Positions 33,566 to 46,402 of a stretch of DNA of 64,000 nt are shown piece after piece; the first letter of the stretch is position 1; each line of letters opens with the position of its first letter. Below the pieces are notes generated by a model. The model saw nothing but the letters and a program-made list of their open reading frames with translations, was not told where the DNA came from and searched no databases. The stretch comes from Gymnopus androsaceus JB14 (taxonomy: Eukaryota; Basidiomycota; Agaricomycetes; Agaricales; Omphalotaceae), in contig ML769437.1 of assembly GCA_009733575.1 (NCBI GenBank), forward strand, positions 223,626 to 287,625, in the 5' to 3' direction. The translations under genes were made by a program, and so were the position numbers.

Positions 33566-35272
33566 TCATACTGGCGAAATCACAACATGAGTGTCGTATC
33601 TATCATGATTGAACATGGGTCTCTGCGCCTGCTCTTCCAAATCACCGGCTGTTTCTCGTCTAAACGGGGGAATATTTAGCGTAGTCAGGACTCGGTGACC
33701 TGAGACTAACTGGGTATGAGCTGAGACCTGGGTGCTTGGAATGGAACTGGTGTGGAGAACAGTCAACTCGACGCCTCTGTCTCCTCTGGATGAAGAGCCT
33801 CTTTGGCTGGTCCCATAGTCATTGTCAGTGTGGCGACTGTTCACTGCAGGAATAAGGATAGTCACGATAGTCACGCTAGGGAGCTGAGGGAAAGAGAAAG
33901 GAGAAACGTACAAGAAACAAGCAGAGAGAATGTAAAAATTTTGGCCATCGTCATGTTCGGAACGACTAACAAGGCAAGTTGAGGTTAAGTAATGGGTAGC
34001 GTTCAGTTTGAGGATTTACTGGACGTACCGAAATAAAATCCGACGTTACTACGATTAAACAGACCAATACTGACCGTTTGTACGAGAAGGGACAAAACGT
34101 TGCATTCCACTGTCCGGACGATGAGTTTACGCAAACGTCTGTGAAGAGACCGGTTAGCAGAAATGCTCGACGGGAATAGAGGTTTCATTCGAAAGCGAAG
34201 GTCAAGGTAGTAGATCATAGAGCCTGTAATCAAGACATCCGCGCATCTGTTGAACATTTAGCTCGAGTGCTTGTCGATTTTAATAAAGAAAAACTTACAC
34301 GGAACCCCCCAACCATATGTGTCCCGCAGGTCTGGCGATTAATTAGCGGTTAAGCTAGTTCAAGATTCAATATAAGTTTTATACTTACCGTGCAAGCATA
34401 ATATCCGAGATGGACTTGTGAGTTGCTGCAATGTGTGTCGTCCAACAAAGCATACCTGAGAGTATTTTTTAATGAGGCATTTGCTAGATGAAGAGAGGCG
34501 AGATTCCCGTACACCAGCCCAATATGGAGAGGCATCCTATCACTACCGGCAATATCCAATTCTTTCTCATGGACATCATCCAAATGCGCAATGCAAAGAA
34601 GAGCTGCACAGTGAGACCACACGTTGCCCTGAAAGTAGTAACCAGTTAACCATTAGCGTTAGCACTTCAACCAAAAATGCAGCTATCCCACATGAGGAAA
34701 CCTTCAGTGGGAAGCGCCCAAGGGAGGAACGCCATTATGGTGGGATCTGAAGAGCAAGAAGTTAGTAAGTTACCAATGTTGATAGAATAATTCTCGATAC
34801 TCACTCCCGTAATTTGCGACAGCCCAGTCATAAGTCCACATACCTGCAAAAATATCGGTAGGTAGTTGGGCTCAAAGCTCAGATGACAATGCCTACCAGT
34901 TGCAATCGTGTCAACCAATGCACATGCTGACACACAGAATAACTAAGGCTTTGAACCACCATGTGTCATTGGGGAACTTTGAGAAATAGGTCCATGCTGG
35001 TGAAAGGCTTCTGTAAGTACTACGAATGTGAGCATCAGGATGTTCGAGCACTCACTGGCACAAAGCACAATACCCATTGTCAAGTACTAATAACAATACT
35101 TGAGCTCAACTCATACGAGATTAAAGACTCCACGAACTGAAAGGTAGTTGCTGACAACCTGCCGAGTGCCATTAACTTGCTCCAATTTAGATTCACTTCG
35201 AAGGACACTCACCACTCCTCCAAGTACAATATCAATCTGGGCTTGTTCTGCTGCAGAAAGGCCCGCCGACAT
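33566..35272 (-). CDS. DUF6534-type multi-pass membrane protein, copy A
   Basis: Start at 35272 (MSAGLSAAEQAQIDIVLGGV), followed by GTGAGT. Further recognisable blocks include a WFKALVILCVS segment shared with the other copies, an aligned cytosolic/membrane segment RCADVLITGSMIYYLDLRFR, VRTVECNVLSLLVQTVSIGL, a MTMAKIFTFSLL-like helix near 33940, and a C-tail HTDNDYGTSQRGSSSRG. These match the layout of basidiomycete DUF6534 integral membrane proteins (about seven helices, NSLLATLNSR-like motif near the end). Function unknown. Exons are short and several boundaries are unresolved; it may not be fully intact. It is one of four related copies in this window, all on the minus strand. Confidence 0.65.
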
Positions 35273-35683
35273 CGTGAAGTTGTGAGTAGGGAGAATAGTG
35301 AGGGTATTACAAAACTTATATGGGAACGAAAAATTATTAAGTACAGAGGAGTTGAGAGAATAGTGAGCGATTGGAGCGGGGCGCCTTCAGGGTACTAGAT
35401 CAAGGGTAAATGTTAAAGTACATACAAATACATAAATCTTCGCTGTCCGAGAGCTTGTGTGCGTTGACACTAGACATGGCACTTGCGATTAGGGGTATTG
35501 AAAAAGCATATCAGCAGCGCATCGTAAAGTTGCTCCATTATAAGTAATCTCAGCACTTTACGACGCGCTGCTAATAAGCTCTAATGTACATAGCCTCTTC
35601 TCCAATTTACCAGCGTCAAGCGGAAGCTAGCGAGTGTTTAATCTATAAAGGAAATATTGGAAGCGGTCAGGAAAACTGAGCTT
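35273..35683. other. Intergenic, upstream of DUF6534 copy A
   Basis: No gene seen. GCGTCGTAAAGTGC-like inverted words near 35520 and 35560 (CAGCGCATCGTAAAG / CTTTACGACGCGCTG) form an imperfect hairpin. Confidence 0.4.
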
Positions 35684-36830
35684 TCACTTCCTTTGGGTGT
35701 CTACCAGGCTTCCCACTGCGCACGCGGTGGAAACGCACTCCGGTGTCGACTCTAGTATAAGTACTGTAAAACTGTGACATACATGGATATACTTCGTCAC
35801 TTCCCTCAGGCTAGCCCGAACGCTCTGGAGGTTCCTACAGAAGGTAAACAAGCAGTCGCATCTCATCAAACAACAAAAAACTCGCGAGTCGAGACTCAAA
35901 ACAAGTCGTTTGAACAACAACGATCCCTCTCCTTAACCGCTCAATCTCTGCCAAATAGCCTGCGCGTTCAATAATGCCAATATCTTCTTGTTACAAATAG
36001 AAAATAACAAAACAACGTGTTTGCAATTAATCCCAAAAACATAGGCTTCAAAACTCGAAAATACGTACGGTACCGGTCAGGAAGAAATTCACTAGCCATA
36101 GGCATAGAAGAAAACCCAACCAAGATTCTGAACGGTCCCGGCTCCTTCAACGACGGATCTCAGATGATACCGAATTGGTCTCCGAAAGGATCATGGAAGA
36201 TGTCTTAGTAGATAGCGCTCGAACAGGTGAACGGTATCGGATTCGGATTCGTTGCTATTGGCATTCCGCCTCGATGCAAACTGCTTTTTCGTGCATCGCC
36301 AGTCTGATGAGCCTTCTTTGGACCGAGCTTGATCAGGAAATCGTAGTCGTCTGGTTGTGGGATACGTGCTCAGTAAGAATAATAGAAGATAGAAGCGAAG
36401 CGGAGAGTGAGATTCATTTTCAAAGCGCAACACAGAAACAAAGCTGACCTCTGCACATACCATCTACTCCGATATCTCCACGTCCTCCGGGTACCTCACC
36501 TCCGGCAACCATACCACGGTCTAGTCCACATCATACCCTCCAGATCAATTGAGCGGAAATCCTCCATACGCCCTGTGTTCCCTGGTACGAGTTTTCTTCC
36601 GTTTTGAGTTGGAGCTGGTTGCCAGAGAAGCAGGACCAGAATCATGAATGGAAGCATAAACTCTGCCTCCTCCTCACGATTCCACTCCGTAAGGAATCAA
36701 GCTTCCTGGGATCGACACGCCTCTCCGTCTTGCATTTCCTTATGAACAGTTTTCTACCCCACTAGAATCCGAAACTGAACCCAACACCCAAACCACCTTC
36801 TTGACTAGCTCAGTCCTGACGCTGGAGCCG
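35684..36830 (-). pseudogene. Degraded copy 2 of the unrecognised 31.4-33.1 kb gene
   Basis: Parallel blocks are seen: ASLREVTKYIHVC at about 35830, DPSLKEPGPFRILVGF at about 36130, FHDPFGDQFGII at about 36190, RRNANSNESES at about 36250, and a 36550-36780 segment matching the first exon of copy 1. In-frame stops (for example between FGII and DPSLKEP) and missing parts show that it is non-functional. The distance to copy 1 is about 4.0 kb. Confidence 0.6.
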
Positions 36831-38037
36831 GTAATATAGCGAAGCGATAGCCTGATGATGCACTGGAGTGTGGGTGTATATTCGAGGCGACGTTTGCAAT
36901 TGCGGTAGAAGATTGCTTCGCTTGATCAGGCATCCTCATCCTATACCCTCCATCTCTACCTATATCCGACCAGAGAACGCCCATTCCGAGTGGATGGTGA
37001 ATTCTGCTGCCAGCGCGCAAGCCGGCAGATTGCTTCAACGCTCGCCTCCGCCTCCAAAAAACAGCATCTTCGCCTTCTGCACTGCACCCAAATCGATTTC
37101 CGGCTACAGACTGGATTTCTCGAATTCGATATGAATTGGACAGAGGAGCGGTATTTAGCGTTGAGGGGGAGTCCTGCGTTGGAAGCAAGAGGAACAGGAC
37201 TAAACGCACTGCAGATGGATCAAGAGGGTAACGCAGAGTTTGCGCAGAGTTCAAGGCGGACGAGGATAACTCGTCGCATACTCTGATCGTTGACGTCGCA
37301 GTTCGTCGTGATGCATATTGCAGGTTGCGTAGTGAGATATACTATTAGAGGCTTCAGAGCAGATAAACAGCCGTGAATAATTGTTGAGACTTGACTCTTG
37401 AGAGCAAAGAAATTCGACACAGCCACTGATCATGATACAAACGCCTTAGAATACGATCGCAGCATGCCACGGTTCAGGGACTCGGAGATCAATCTGAAGC
37501 ATAGCTAAATGCCAGGACGACATAGAAGAGGGTTCTTCCTGATTAGCAAGGCAGGCAGCCATAAGTAATGTCTAGTAAGTATTTCGTTCTGGAACAGTCG
37601 TCAGTGGAAGCTCGGAACGGAATCGATTCGAAAAACCACCGCGAATCAGACGACGGCTCTTAGACTCTTGCGTGGAAAGTTGAAAGGAGAACAAACAGCC
37701 GACTGGATTTTCGCGCATTCTCAGATAATGGAACGAACCGGGAACCCATGCAATAATTGTAGGAGTTACATACAGAATGAGTACTACGTATACTAACCAA
37801 TGTTCGAAAATAAGTATAGTATAGACTCAACAAGGAAGAATACAACAATACAAGTGATATCACAGATGCACGTACTTCGGATTATGTCTCGGCATTCCAG
37901 AGAGACATTCCAGAGCCTTATTTTTGGCAACATAAGCCTTCAACTTGCCACACTGGCTTGCAAGTTACCGACTTGCCAAGATGTACTAGTGGCGCCAACA
38001 CAACATGGGTATCAAATCCATCAGCATTGAATGCCCT
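36831..38037. other. Inter-repeat spacer
   Basis: Partly similar to 33100-33560 (GGGTAACGCAGAGTT..., ...CACGTACTT...CATTCCA), otherwise no gene recognised. Confidence 0.45.
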
Positions 38038-39663
38038 TCATCTCCTCCTGCCAATTGACAGTACTTTCTCGTCTAAATGCGGATATTCAGTGAGGACTCG
38101 GCGGTCAAACAGGGTGAGTACGTGGACTAACTGGATATGAACTGAGATCTGGGTGGTTGGAAAGGCGACGAGAGCATTTAACTTGGCATCTCCTCCTCTT
38201 GATGAACCGAATCCTCCTTCGCTGGTCCCATGGACATTGTCAGAGTGACGACAGTTCACTTTGGGAATAGGTATTTTGTAAGAGATTAACCACGCTGGAG
38301 AGTAAGGAAAGCAAAGGAGAAACGTACAAGAAATAAGTAGAGAGAATGTATAAACTTTGGCGATTGTCATGTCGGGGATGACTAGTGATGCCAGGTGAAG
38401 TTAAGTCGCATTTAGCTCGAGGTCCAAGGATGGACGCACCAAAATAAAATCCGACGCTAAGACAACTGAACAGACCAACAGCAATGGCTTGAACAAAAAG
38501 AGACAGAAGGTTGCACTCCACTGTCCGGACAATGAGTTTACGCAAACGTCTATGAAGAAACCAGTTGGCAGAAACGCCTGACGGGAATTCAGGCTTTATC
38601 CGGAAGCGGAGGTCAAGGTAGTAGATCATTGAGCCCGTGATTAAGACATCGGCGCCTCTGTTGAACATTCAGCTCGAGTACTACTTGTTAGATTTTAATA
38701 AAGGAAACCTACACGGAGCTACCCAGCCATATGTATACCACAGGGCTGACAATCCGTTGGCGGTTAAGTTGGTTTATTACAAATAAAAGTAAGTCCTGTA
38801 CTCACAGGAGAAGGGTGAAATCCGAGATGAACTTGTGTACTGCTAGAGTGTATGCTGACCAACAAAGGATAGCTGTAAAGGTTCAAGGATATTTAGACGT
38901 TTGCTAGTAGATGAACCCCGGAGAAATCCCTTACACCAGCCTAATATGGAGAGGCATCCTATCACCACAGGTAAAATCCAATTATTTCTCAAGGACATTA
39001 TCCAAAGCCGCCACGCGTAGAAGAGCTGCACGGCGAGACCGCACGTTGCCCTGAAAGCCGTTAGTGCTAGCACTGCAACGACAAATGCAGCCGCTATCTC
39101 ACAAGAAGAAAGCTTCGGCGGGGAGTGCCCAATGCATGAGCGTCAATGCGGCGGGATCTGAAAAGTGTCGTTAGTAAGTTACCAATAGAATGGATCCAGA
39201 GACTCACTCCCGTAATTTGTGACGGTCCAGTCGTAAGTCCACATACCTGCGAAATTATCAGCTCAATGTGAGATTGGTAATGACGACGCTGACCAGTGGC
39301 AATGGTGTCCCCAATGCACATGCTGACACACAGAATAACCAGGGCTTTGAACCACCATCTATCAGCGGGAAAGTTTGAGAAATAGGACCATGCTGGCGAA
39401 AGGCTTCCCTAAGTACCGCGAATATGAGCATCAGGATTTTCAAACACTCACTGGCATAAAGCACGAGACCCATCGTTAAGTACTAAGAACAGTACTGAGC
39501 TTAATTCACGCGGTATTAGAGACTCCACGAACTGAAAGGTAGTTGCTGACAACCTGTTGAGTGCCATCAACTTCCTCGACTTTGGATTCACTTCGAAGAC
39601 ACTTACCACTGCTCCAAGCGAAATATTGATCTGGGCCTGCTCTGTTGTAGAAAGGCCTGTCAT
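38038..39663 (-). CDS. DUF6534-type multi-pass membrane protein, copy B
   Basis: Start at 39663 (MTGLSTTEQAQINISLGAV). It contains WSYFSNFPADRWWFKALVIL, CVSMCIGDTIATGQ, GADVLITGSMIYYLDLRFRI, VRTVECNLLSLFVQAIAVGL, and MTIAKVYTFSLLIS. The C-tail is SRHSDNVHGTSEGGFGSSRG with KLNALVAFPTTQISVHIQLV, ending at 38038. The order and hydrophobicity match DUF6534 integral membrane proteins. It is closest to copy A in position and forms the second half of the tandem duplication (offset about 4.4 kb). Intron positions are shared between the copies. Biological role unknown. Confidence 0.7.
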
Positions 39664-41356
39664 CGTCTGGTAGTGGGGAGTTGAGACAAGTCTGGAGCGA
39701 TCATAGGATTGACCGAAACTTATACGAGATCGACAACTACGAGTAGTACAGATTACGCTCTAAGGATAAATCAAGGTAAATGCTTTTTATAGTATATGCC
39801 TCACCAAAAGCACACGAAGTAACTGTAAAAAACAGTAAACCGAATATTCTTCCTTCCACAATTACAGTAAATCTTCACCACGTCGCTGGATTCATCAATT
39901 TCGCTGTCCGAGAACTGTGGACATTAAGGAGCTAATGTCCTTGTAATATATTCATATCGGGAGCACTAGCCATGGCACCTGGAATTTGGCACCTGGAATT
40001 TGGGGTGCTTTCATCTAACCAGATAAAGAACACTTGTAATCATTACTCCCGGTGTACACTAATGCCGGCGGCTGTCGAGCAGGGCATGTTGTGTTAGGTA
40101 CATATAGCGGAAAATGTCTTTCACATACTGTTCTTTTACATACTTTTCCGAGAATACTGGAAGTATGTAGCTGACTTTCATGTCCTTTCGGTGACAACGG
40201 AGATCTAGCCAATGCGATATATCAATTACACGCGTCGGAAAACGGCTTAAGCTTGTCTTGATATTACCATATTCGCTCCTCCATTTTATTGCGTCAAAGC
40301 ACCTGCTTCTCGAATGCCAGCCACATGAATTGCGGCATATCAGAGTCCAGCTCCGAAGGATCGAAAAGAGAATGTTAGGGGCACCAGGCAGCTGTTTGGG
40401 AAAGGAAAGCTGAATCCTTTTTATCGCAGCTTCGATCTCCTTCTAAGAGTGCGGATCGCAGTCTGGGCTGAATGTCTGCGCATAGTTGAGATCCGTCATT
40501 TATTCTGTTGAATGGCAGACCTCCTACAGCTAAATATCGTGACGGAAATATAGGAGAGTGGCTTAGTACAACAATTCATGGGAGTCGTGGTTTAAGCATG
40601 CGAATTTTGTGCGAATTTTGATCACGAGCGTAAACTCAATGTCGGCTAGAGTAGCCGATTCGAAGCCGTGGGCATTAACGAGCTCGCGCCTTAACGGAAG
40701 AAACGTGTTCTCTCTGAGTCTACACCGCCAAATTGAGGAAAGATCTTGTAGACCTTCAATGGATACGTCTGAAAATATGTCAACCAATGTCGCTCCAGAC
40801 ATTGCTTGACGCTGATTACCGGAATCAATTGAGATTTGAGGACAACATTGCCATGATGTTCCCTCACAATCTTTACTCAACCTCCATGTCGAGAATGGAG
40901 TAAGGTTGTCATACATAGCTACAGTACATCTAATATGCTATATCTGAGTGATTGGGCCTGTCATTTTACAATGGCAGTCAGTAGTGCTTTGGTAGTGCTA
41001 CATTATTCCGTGATAGCAAGGTGCACTTATCAAAGGATAAGCTGAGCATGGCGAGAGACTCGGCATCTAGGTGCTCAGTCATCTTGATCCTGAATCTCAT
41101 TGCTGCCAATTTTTACAATGGTTTCTTGAGTCTCCCAACCCACCCATCCCATGTTGATGGTCCCTCATTTCATAATTATTTATCATACTCACCTCTCAAG
41201 AAGTCAAGGCATAATCCAGTAGTGTAGCCTGTTAAAAGTCTTTTCCTATCCGTTGAAAAGGCCCTGCTCTAGTAAATATTTCCAGCGTCTCTGACGTTCT
41301 GGACTTGGCCCGCGTGGGTGGGCAAAAACAACCACACATGGGCCAAGCCCCAGCCA
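39664..41356. other. Intergenic
   Basis: No gene supported. A minus-strand frame at 40916-40563 has a leucine-rich look (ISIEGLQDLSSIWRC-like) and could be the tail of an F-box relic, but it has no start or splice support. Confidence 0.4.
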
Positions 41357-41829
41357 GGATAATTCTACTGAACAACCCCTTGCTGGCAACAACCCTCCCC
41401 AAGAGTCGTGCGAAAACAGAAAAAATGATACCAACCTCTAAAAAACCTTTATTTTGTATGCTGAAGATGAATTTGAAAAAATTTTCCAAAAAAAAAAGTT
41501 TTTGGTGAAGATAGAGTGAAAAAAAAGTGATCGCCATTGATTGGGCTTGCAAAATCTGTACAAAATCACACCATCAGAAAGCCCGACCTCGAAAATGGGG
41601 TGATCGGCCAAATCCCAGTGCTGTACAGGAAGGTATGGTAGCGTTATTGAGGAAAGAAAGCAAAATTTTGAGCGAAATGATCGAGAATTTGGCGGGTGGG
41701 AAAGTAGTGATCAAGAGGGCTTAGTATCCGGGATTTTAATTCCGCACGACTCTTGACCCTCCCAAAAAAGGAAATTTTTACAAAAGCTAGTTTGGCAACC
41801 CCATCACACTTTTGTCACACATGTTTAAG

Positions 41830-41860
<31 letters not shown>

Positions 41861-41990
41861 TTTTTTTCCAATTCTTATGTGTGTTTTTGTAAAAAAAAAG
41901 TCATCTACTACCTCATGCTTCACCTTACTTAAGTTGTAACACAAACTGCTCAGATTCCCAAATAGGGCTGGTGGCAGTATCTGAAATATA
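41357..41990. mobile_element. Orphan end of the same element family as the 48.0-50.7 kb insertion
   Basis: GGATAATTCTACTGAACAAC at 41357 begins a stretch that, once the MITE at 41400-41755 is removed, aligns for about 250 bp with the reverse complement of the right end of the 48022-50737 element. It runs through AAAAGGAAATTTTTRCAAAA, CATCACACTTTTGTCACACA, and GGGCTGGTGGCAGTATCTGA. No matching target duplication was found next to it, so this is one end of a second, broken copy. Confidence 0.75.
41400..41755. mobile_element. hAT-type MITE, 356 bp, 8 bp target duplication
   Basis: Terminal inverted repeats CAAGAGTCGTGCG (41400-41412) and CGCACGACTCTTG (41743-41755) are perfect over 13 bp. They are flanked by the direct repeat ACCCTCCC at 41392-41399 and 41756-41763. 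Removing the insert plus one repeat restores the sequence found at the other copy of the host element. An 8 bp duplication with a CA-RRG terminus is characteristic of the hAT superfamily. No transposase inside, so it is non-autonomous. Confidence 0.9.
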
Positions 41991-43654
41991 AAGACTCCAG
42001 ACTTTGGGTGATGCTTAAGGCTGAATTAAACTCAGATTTAGCAGCTCAAATACTGTATCATTTTGAATTTAAGTTCAGTAACACATAACTTGGGGTACTG
42101 AACTGAGGTGATGTCTATCTTTGTAACAGATAACATTGGCCTTTAAACTATGATTTTTTGGCACTTATAGGCTAAATTTGGCAGCTGGCTACACCTGCCA
42201 CTATATGGAAGTGACCGGACATACTATATGTCAACAATAATGGCTCCAAATGATTGCAATTGACCCAGTCTTTTTGTGGAATTTAGGCCTTGCTTTTCCT
42301 CAATATGATAGTGTTAAGAAAGAAATTTATTGTGCACTCATCCTGTCCCAAGATTCCCATTTTTTGATAGCATACCCCAATTATTGATGGTAGTACTAAA
42401 TTGAACTGTTCATTGAAAGGCATACAACATGTGTTGATGCTCAAAAAATTCCTTATGTCTACTATGGTACTGGTGGTTTATACTGAGACCCACAAGTCCA
42501 TGAAAATAACATTGCTACACATGCTAGGTATGAAATGATAAATTTTTCTCATTTGGCATAATACAGCACTGGGGACCTCTTTTACCTCAAAGCAAAGGTG
42601 TAGTCAATGTTAAATTCCATGCAGAGTCCAAATCTCACCATTAATATGCAACAAATGCTGTACATTGCTGGAAAACTGCATTAAAATCCCAAATGTCCCT
42701 TACATACACACTGAGTATTCAAACTGAATTTCAATGCATCATGCCACCTGGTGGTGGCTGAACTCTGAACTGAATGTGTCCAAGCTGTAACATGTAACAT
42801 CAGCTGAACTTATTTTAAAAACAATACAGTACTAGCATATCCCCAATGTTACCCATTGCATATTTGTGTCTAAATCTACAACCTAGAGATGTTGCTTTCT
42901 ACTTACATTAACCTGCCGTTAAGTTGACACATGGTATAGTTTATGTCAGACTTCACATTGCCTTCTGAACTTGTTCTGAACTTCTCTTTCACATTTGGGT
43001 TGCTTTTTTTTGTTCACTTCAAAAGTTCTTAGTTTATGCACTCAAGAACTCAAAAGCCTCCGGGGAATTTCAATGTGTCACTTTTGCTTCAATGCACAAG
43101 TCTTTTCTCTGCAACTACAGTCTGCAAACTTCAAGCCCTGCTGGATTCTCAGGTCTGCTCATTGTAGCAGTTTGAGTCAAGAGAAGTTATATTTTAATTG
43201 AATTATCAATCCATTGATCTTGTAGATTACGCTGTGACTGCTAGCATCTTGTCTAGGTGTGTCTTTTTGCCATATTTCCTTGCATTTGCTGACATATCTA
43301 TTGAGTTTGTCTAGCTTACCATGGTGAAATTTTTCTAGTTGACCAAAAACTGGTGTTTAGCGTTCCTGGTGATATCTAATTGGAGCCAAGGAAATTTTTC
43401 CAATGGACAAGGTGCACTATCCATCTCTAGTCAGCCTAAATTTGATCTCACATTTTCCATACTACACAGGAAGGCTATCCTTGAAATTCCTCACCTCCCA
43501 TCTCTGAGCTCCAGCCATCAACATTGGACCTCTTGTTGCTACTGGCATAGGTCAGACCAGTAACATTATTTTTATAGGAACAACCACAGCAGTAGTGTTG
43601 CTCTGTATGTAATGTCTCTGTAGTGCATACTTGTAGGTGTGGCATGTGTATTAG
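41991..43654. other. AT-rich, no gene
   Basis: About 1.7 kb of low-complexity AT-rich DNA, probably internal or flanking transposon remains. No protein-coding signature was seen. Confidence 0.4.
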
Positions 43655-45774
43655 ATACTAGATACCTGTGAGACCTGGTGCACAAAATGGATCTCGAACC
43701 AATGTATCCTGAATGTCTTGCACCTAGATGTAAGTGAAGACCAAATGTGACCACCCAGGGTAACCGTGCCATAAGGTGGGTCTGGACAGTAGTATGCATG
43801 TTGTACAGAACAGTACACATCTCAGAGGGGCAAGGAACAGTGAACAAGCCACTCACTGACATAATCAGGAGGAAGCGGGTGGTACTGTGGTTCGACAACC
43901 AGAAGTGAGTGGAAGCGGATGGAATATGGATGAAGGGGTGGTCCAAAAAGGTGTAATAAGTCCAAATATGGATAATGCGGGTGGAATACAGCAAATGTGG
44001 AAGGAAATAACACAAAAGCGGACGGAAATAGCGTGGGAGCGGATGGAATAGGATGGAAGCGGATGGGAATGGGGTGAAAGCAGATGGAATAGCATGGGAG
44101 CGAATGGAAATAGCATGAAAGCAGGTGGTGCCAGAGGTTCTAGAGGTAGCAAAACCCAAATAGGAAGTTCCCGGGGAGCTTTGGTTGTAAAGTTGTAAAC
44201 AGAGATATAAGACAGTGAGCTCCAGACATAGATTTGGGATCTACGGATGGAGCCTTGTGGTCAATGCAGATGACAGTGGGCCTTTGAACAGAGCTCGGAA
44301 GGCACAGCTGGTCAGATCAGGCAAAACAGAGAGACAGCAAACAGAATAGATTTGACACCAGAAAACAACAGTAACAGCGGTAATAACAGACTAGGGTACA
44401 TGAACTTGGGGTGTCTACTTATATACTGTAGGGTGGCTGTGTAAGTCATTGGGAGGGCCTGATGGATGGTTATCAAGTGTGGGAGGCACCCAGAAGGTAG
44501 GATAACTGGTAATCACATGTAGAAAGTGCCCAGCAGGCAGAATAAATGGTAAATAAGCATGGGAAGGGCCTGCATATAGGTAAATGAGTGCGGAAGTTTG
44601 TCAGGCCTTGGCTCAGAGTCATTTCCAGACACTCCCTGTGCTTGTTAACTGCCTGCTGATGGTTCCCACGCTCTGTAACCGTCCGCGGATACCTCCCACA
44701 CTCATCTACCTATATGCGGGCACTTCCCATGCTTATTTACCATTTATTCTGCCTGCCAGGCACTTTCTACATGTGATTACCAGTTATTATGCCTTCTGGG
44801 TGCCTCCCGCACTTGATAGCCATCCATCAGGCCCTCCTGACAGCTTACACAGCCACCCTACAGTATATAAGTAGACACCCCAAGTTCATGTACCCTAGTC
44901 TGTTATTACTATTGTTACCAAATTGATCCTGTTTTGCTTCTGTCTCTGTCTCTGTCTCTCTGTTTCTGTCTGTTCTAACCAGTTGTGCCTTCCGAGCTCT
45001 GTTCAAAGGCTCACTGTCATCTGCATTAACTGCGAGGCTCTGTCCATAGATACCAAATCTACGTCCAGAGCTCACTGTCTTCTATCTCTGTCTACAACTT
45101 TACAACCAAAGCTCCCCGGGAGCTTCCTATTTGGGTTTTGCTACCTCTAGAACCTCTGGCACCATCCGCTTTCACTCAATTACATCCGCTCCCACGCTAT
45201 TCCCATCCGCTTTCACCCTATTCCATCCGCTCCCACGCTATTTCCATCTGCTTTTGCACCATTCCATCTGCTGCCATGCTATTTCCATCCACTTTTGCAC
45301 TATTCCATCCACTGCCATGCTATTTCCATCTGCTTTTGTGCCATTCTGTCCGCATTTGCTGTATTCCACCCACATTATCCATATTTGGACTTATTCCACC
45401 TTTTTGAACCAGCCCTTCATCCATATTCCATCCGCTTCCACTCATTTCTGGTTGTCAGACCACAATACCACCTGCTTCCTCCTGATTATGTCATCAGGTG
45501 GCCCGTACACTGTTCCTTGCACCTCTGAGGCTTGTACTGTTCCATACAACACTCATACTACTGTCCAGACCCACCTTACGGCACAGTTACCTTGGTGGTT
45601 GCATTTGGTCTCCACCTACATCTAGGTGCGAGACATTCAGGATACATTGGTTCAAGATCCGTTTCGTGCACTGGGTCTCACAAAGGTATCTGTGGACAGT
45701 TACGGAGTGTGGGAACCATCAGCGGGTGGTTAACAAGCATAGGGAGTGTCTGGAAATGAGCCAAGGCCTGACAA
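43655..45774. mobile_element. Large inverted-repeat pair with promoter-like arms
   Basis: The left arm 43655-44585 (minus sense) and right arm 44712-45695 (plus sense) encode the same string, for example HFWLSxHxTT, IHIWTYxTFL, and TVQTHL, and share many GATGGAAT/ATTCCATC pentads. Each arm carries CAGTATATAAGTAGACACCC, a TATA-like site. The right arm is itself enclosed by an inverted repeat of about 90 bp, TGTCAGGCCTTGGCTC at 44608 and GAGCCAAGGCCTGACA ending at 45774. TG...CA ends and a TATA box fit a solo LTR, while the long inverted ends fit a DNA element. I cannot decide between them. Confidence 0.7.
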
Positions 45775-46126
45775 TACCCAATAAATTTTATTCTTTTTTC
45801 AACATTCTATGCAACCAAAATGTATACAATAAATGACTAGGTATGAAGTGTATGAAGTTGGTATGAAGAGTGTGGAATTGAAAATTTGAAATTGGCTGGC
45901 AGTATGACCACGTATGATTGGCATATGACATTACGCACTCTCCCTCGTGGCTCACCCATCATACGGACCTGAGCCTGTATGATTGCATATGATGTGTATG
46001 GATCATATGGATTATATGGCTTGGAACTTGCTGATGTGATAGCAAAGCGGTATTCTCAGTCACCAAAAAAGATACATGTGATAAATTACATACCCAGCAA
46101 TGAGCATTCAAAATATTCACGCCAGG

Positions 46127-46402
46127 AGTACAAAAAAATCCGCTCAAATGAAAAACAGACTGATTAAGAACTTTTTGTACAAAAAATTGCTCATTAGTGA
46201 AATTTTGAGTAAAAACTAATCATTCAGCTTGACTGAAATGGAATTTTGAACTGAAAGATGATCATTCAGTCAAGAAATTCCATTTTGGTTGAGCTGAATG
46301 ATTAATCTTCACTCAAAATTTCACTAATGAGCGATATTTTGACCAAAAAGTTCTCAATCCATCTATTTTTCTTGAGAGCAGATTTTTTTGTACTTTTGGT
46401 GT
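46127..46402. mobile_element. Foldback element, about 276 bp
   Basis: AGTACAAAAAAATCCGCTC on the left mirrors GAGCAGATTTTTTTGTACT on the right. The arms continue with GAACTTTTTG, GCTCATTAGTGAAATTTTGAG and AATCATTCAGCT almost to the centre near 46265. No clear target duplication. Confidence 0.75.

Noticed and set aside
44608..45774. Definite solo LTR
   Set aside because: TG...CA ends and a TATA box fit, but the inverted ends of about 90 bp are too long for a normal LTR and no 4-6 bp duplication was found; left as undecided.
43572..45836. Long open frames in both arms of the inverted repeat
   Set aside because: They are made of repeated ATTCCATCCGC words, are shared only between the two arms and show no protein family.
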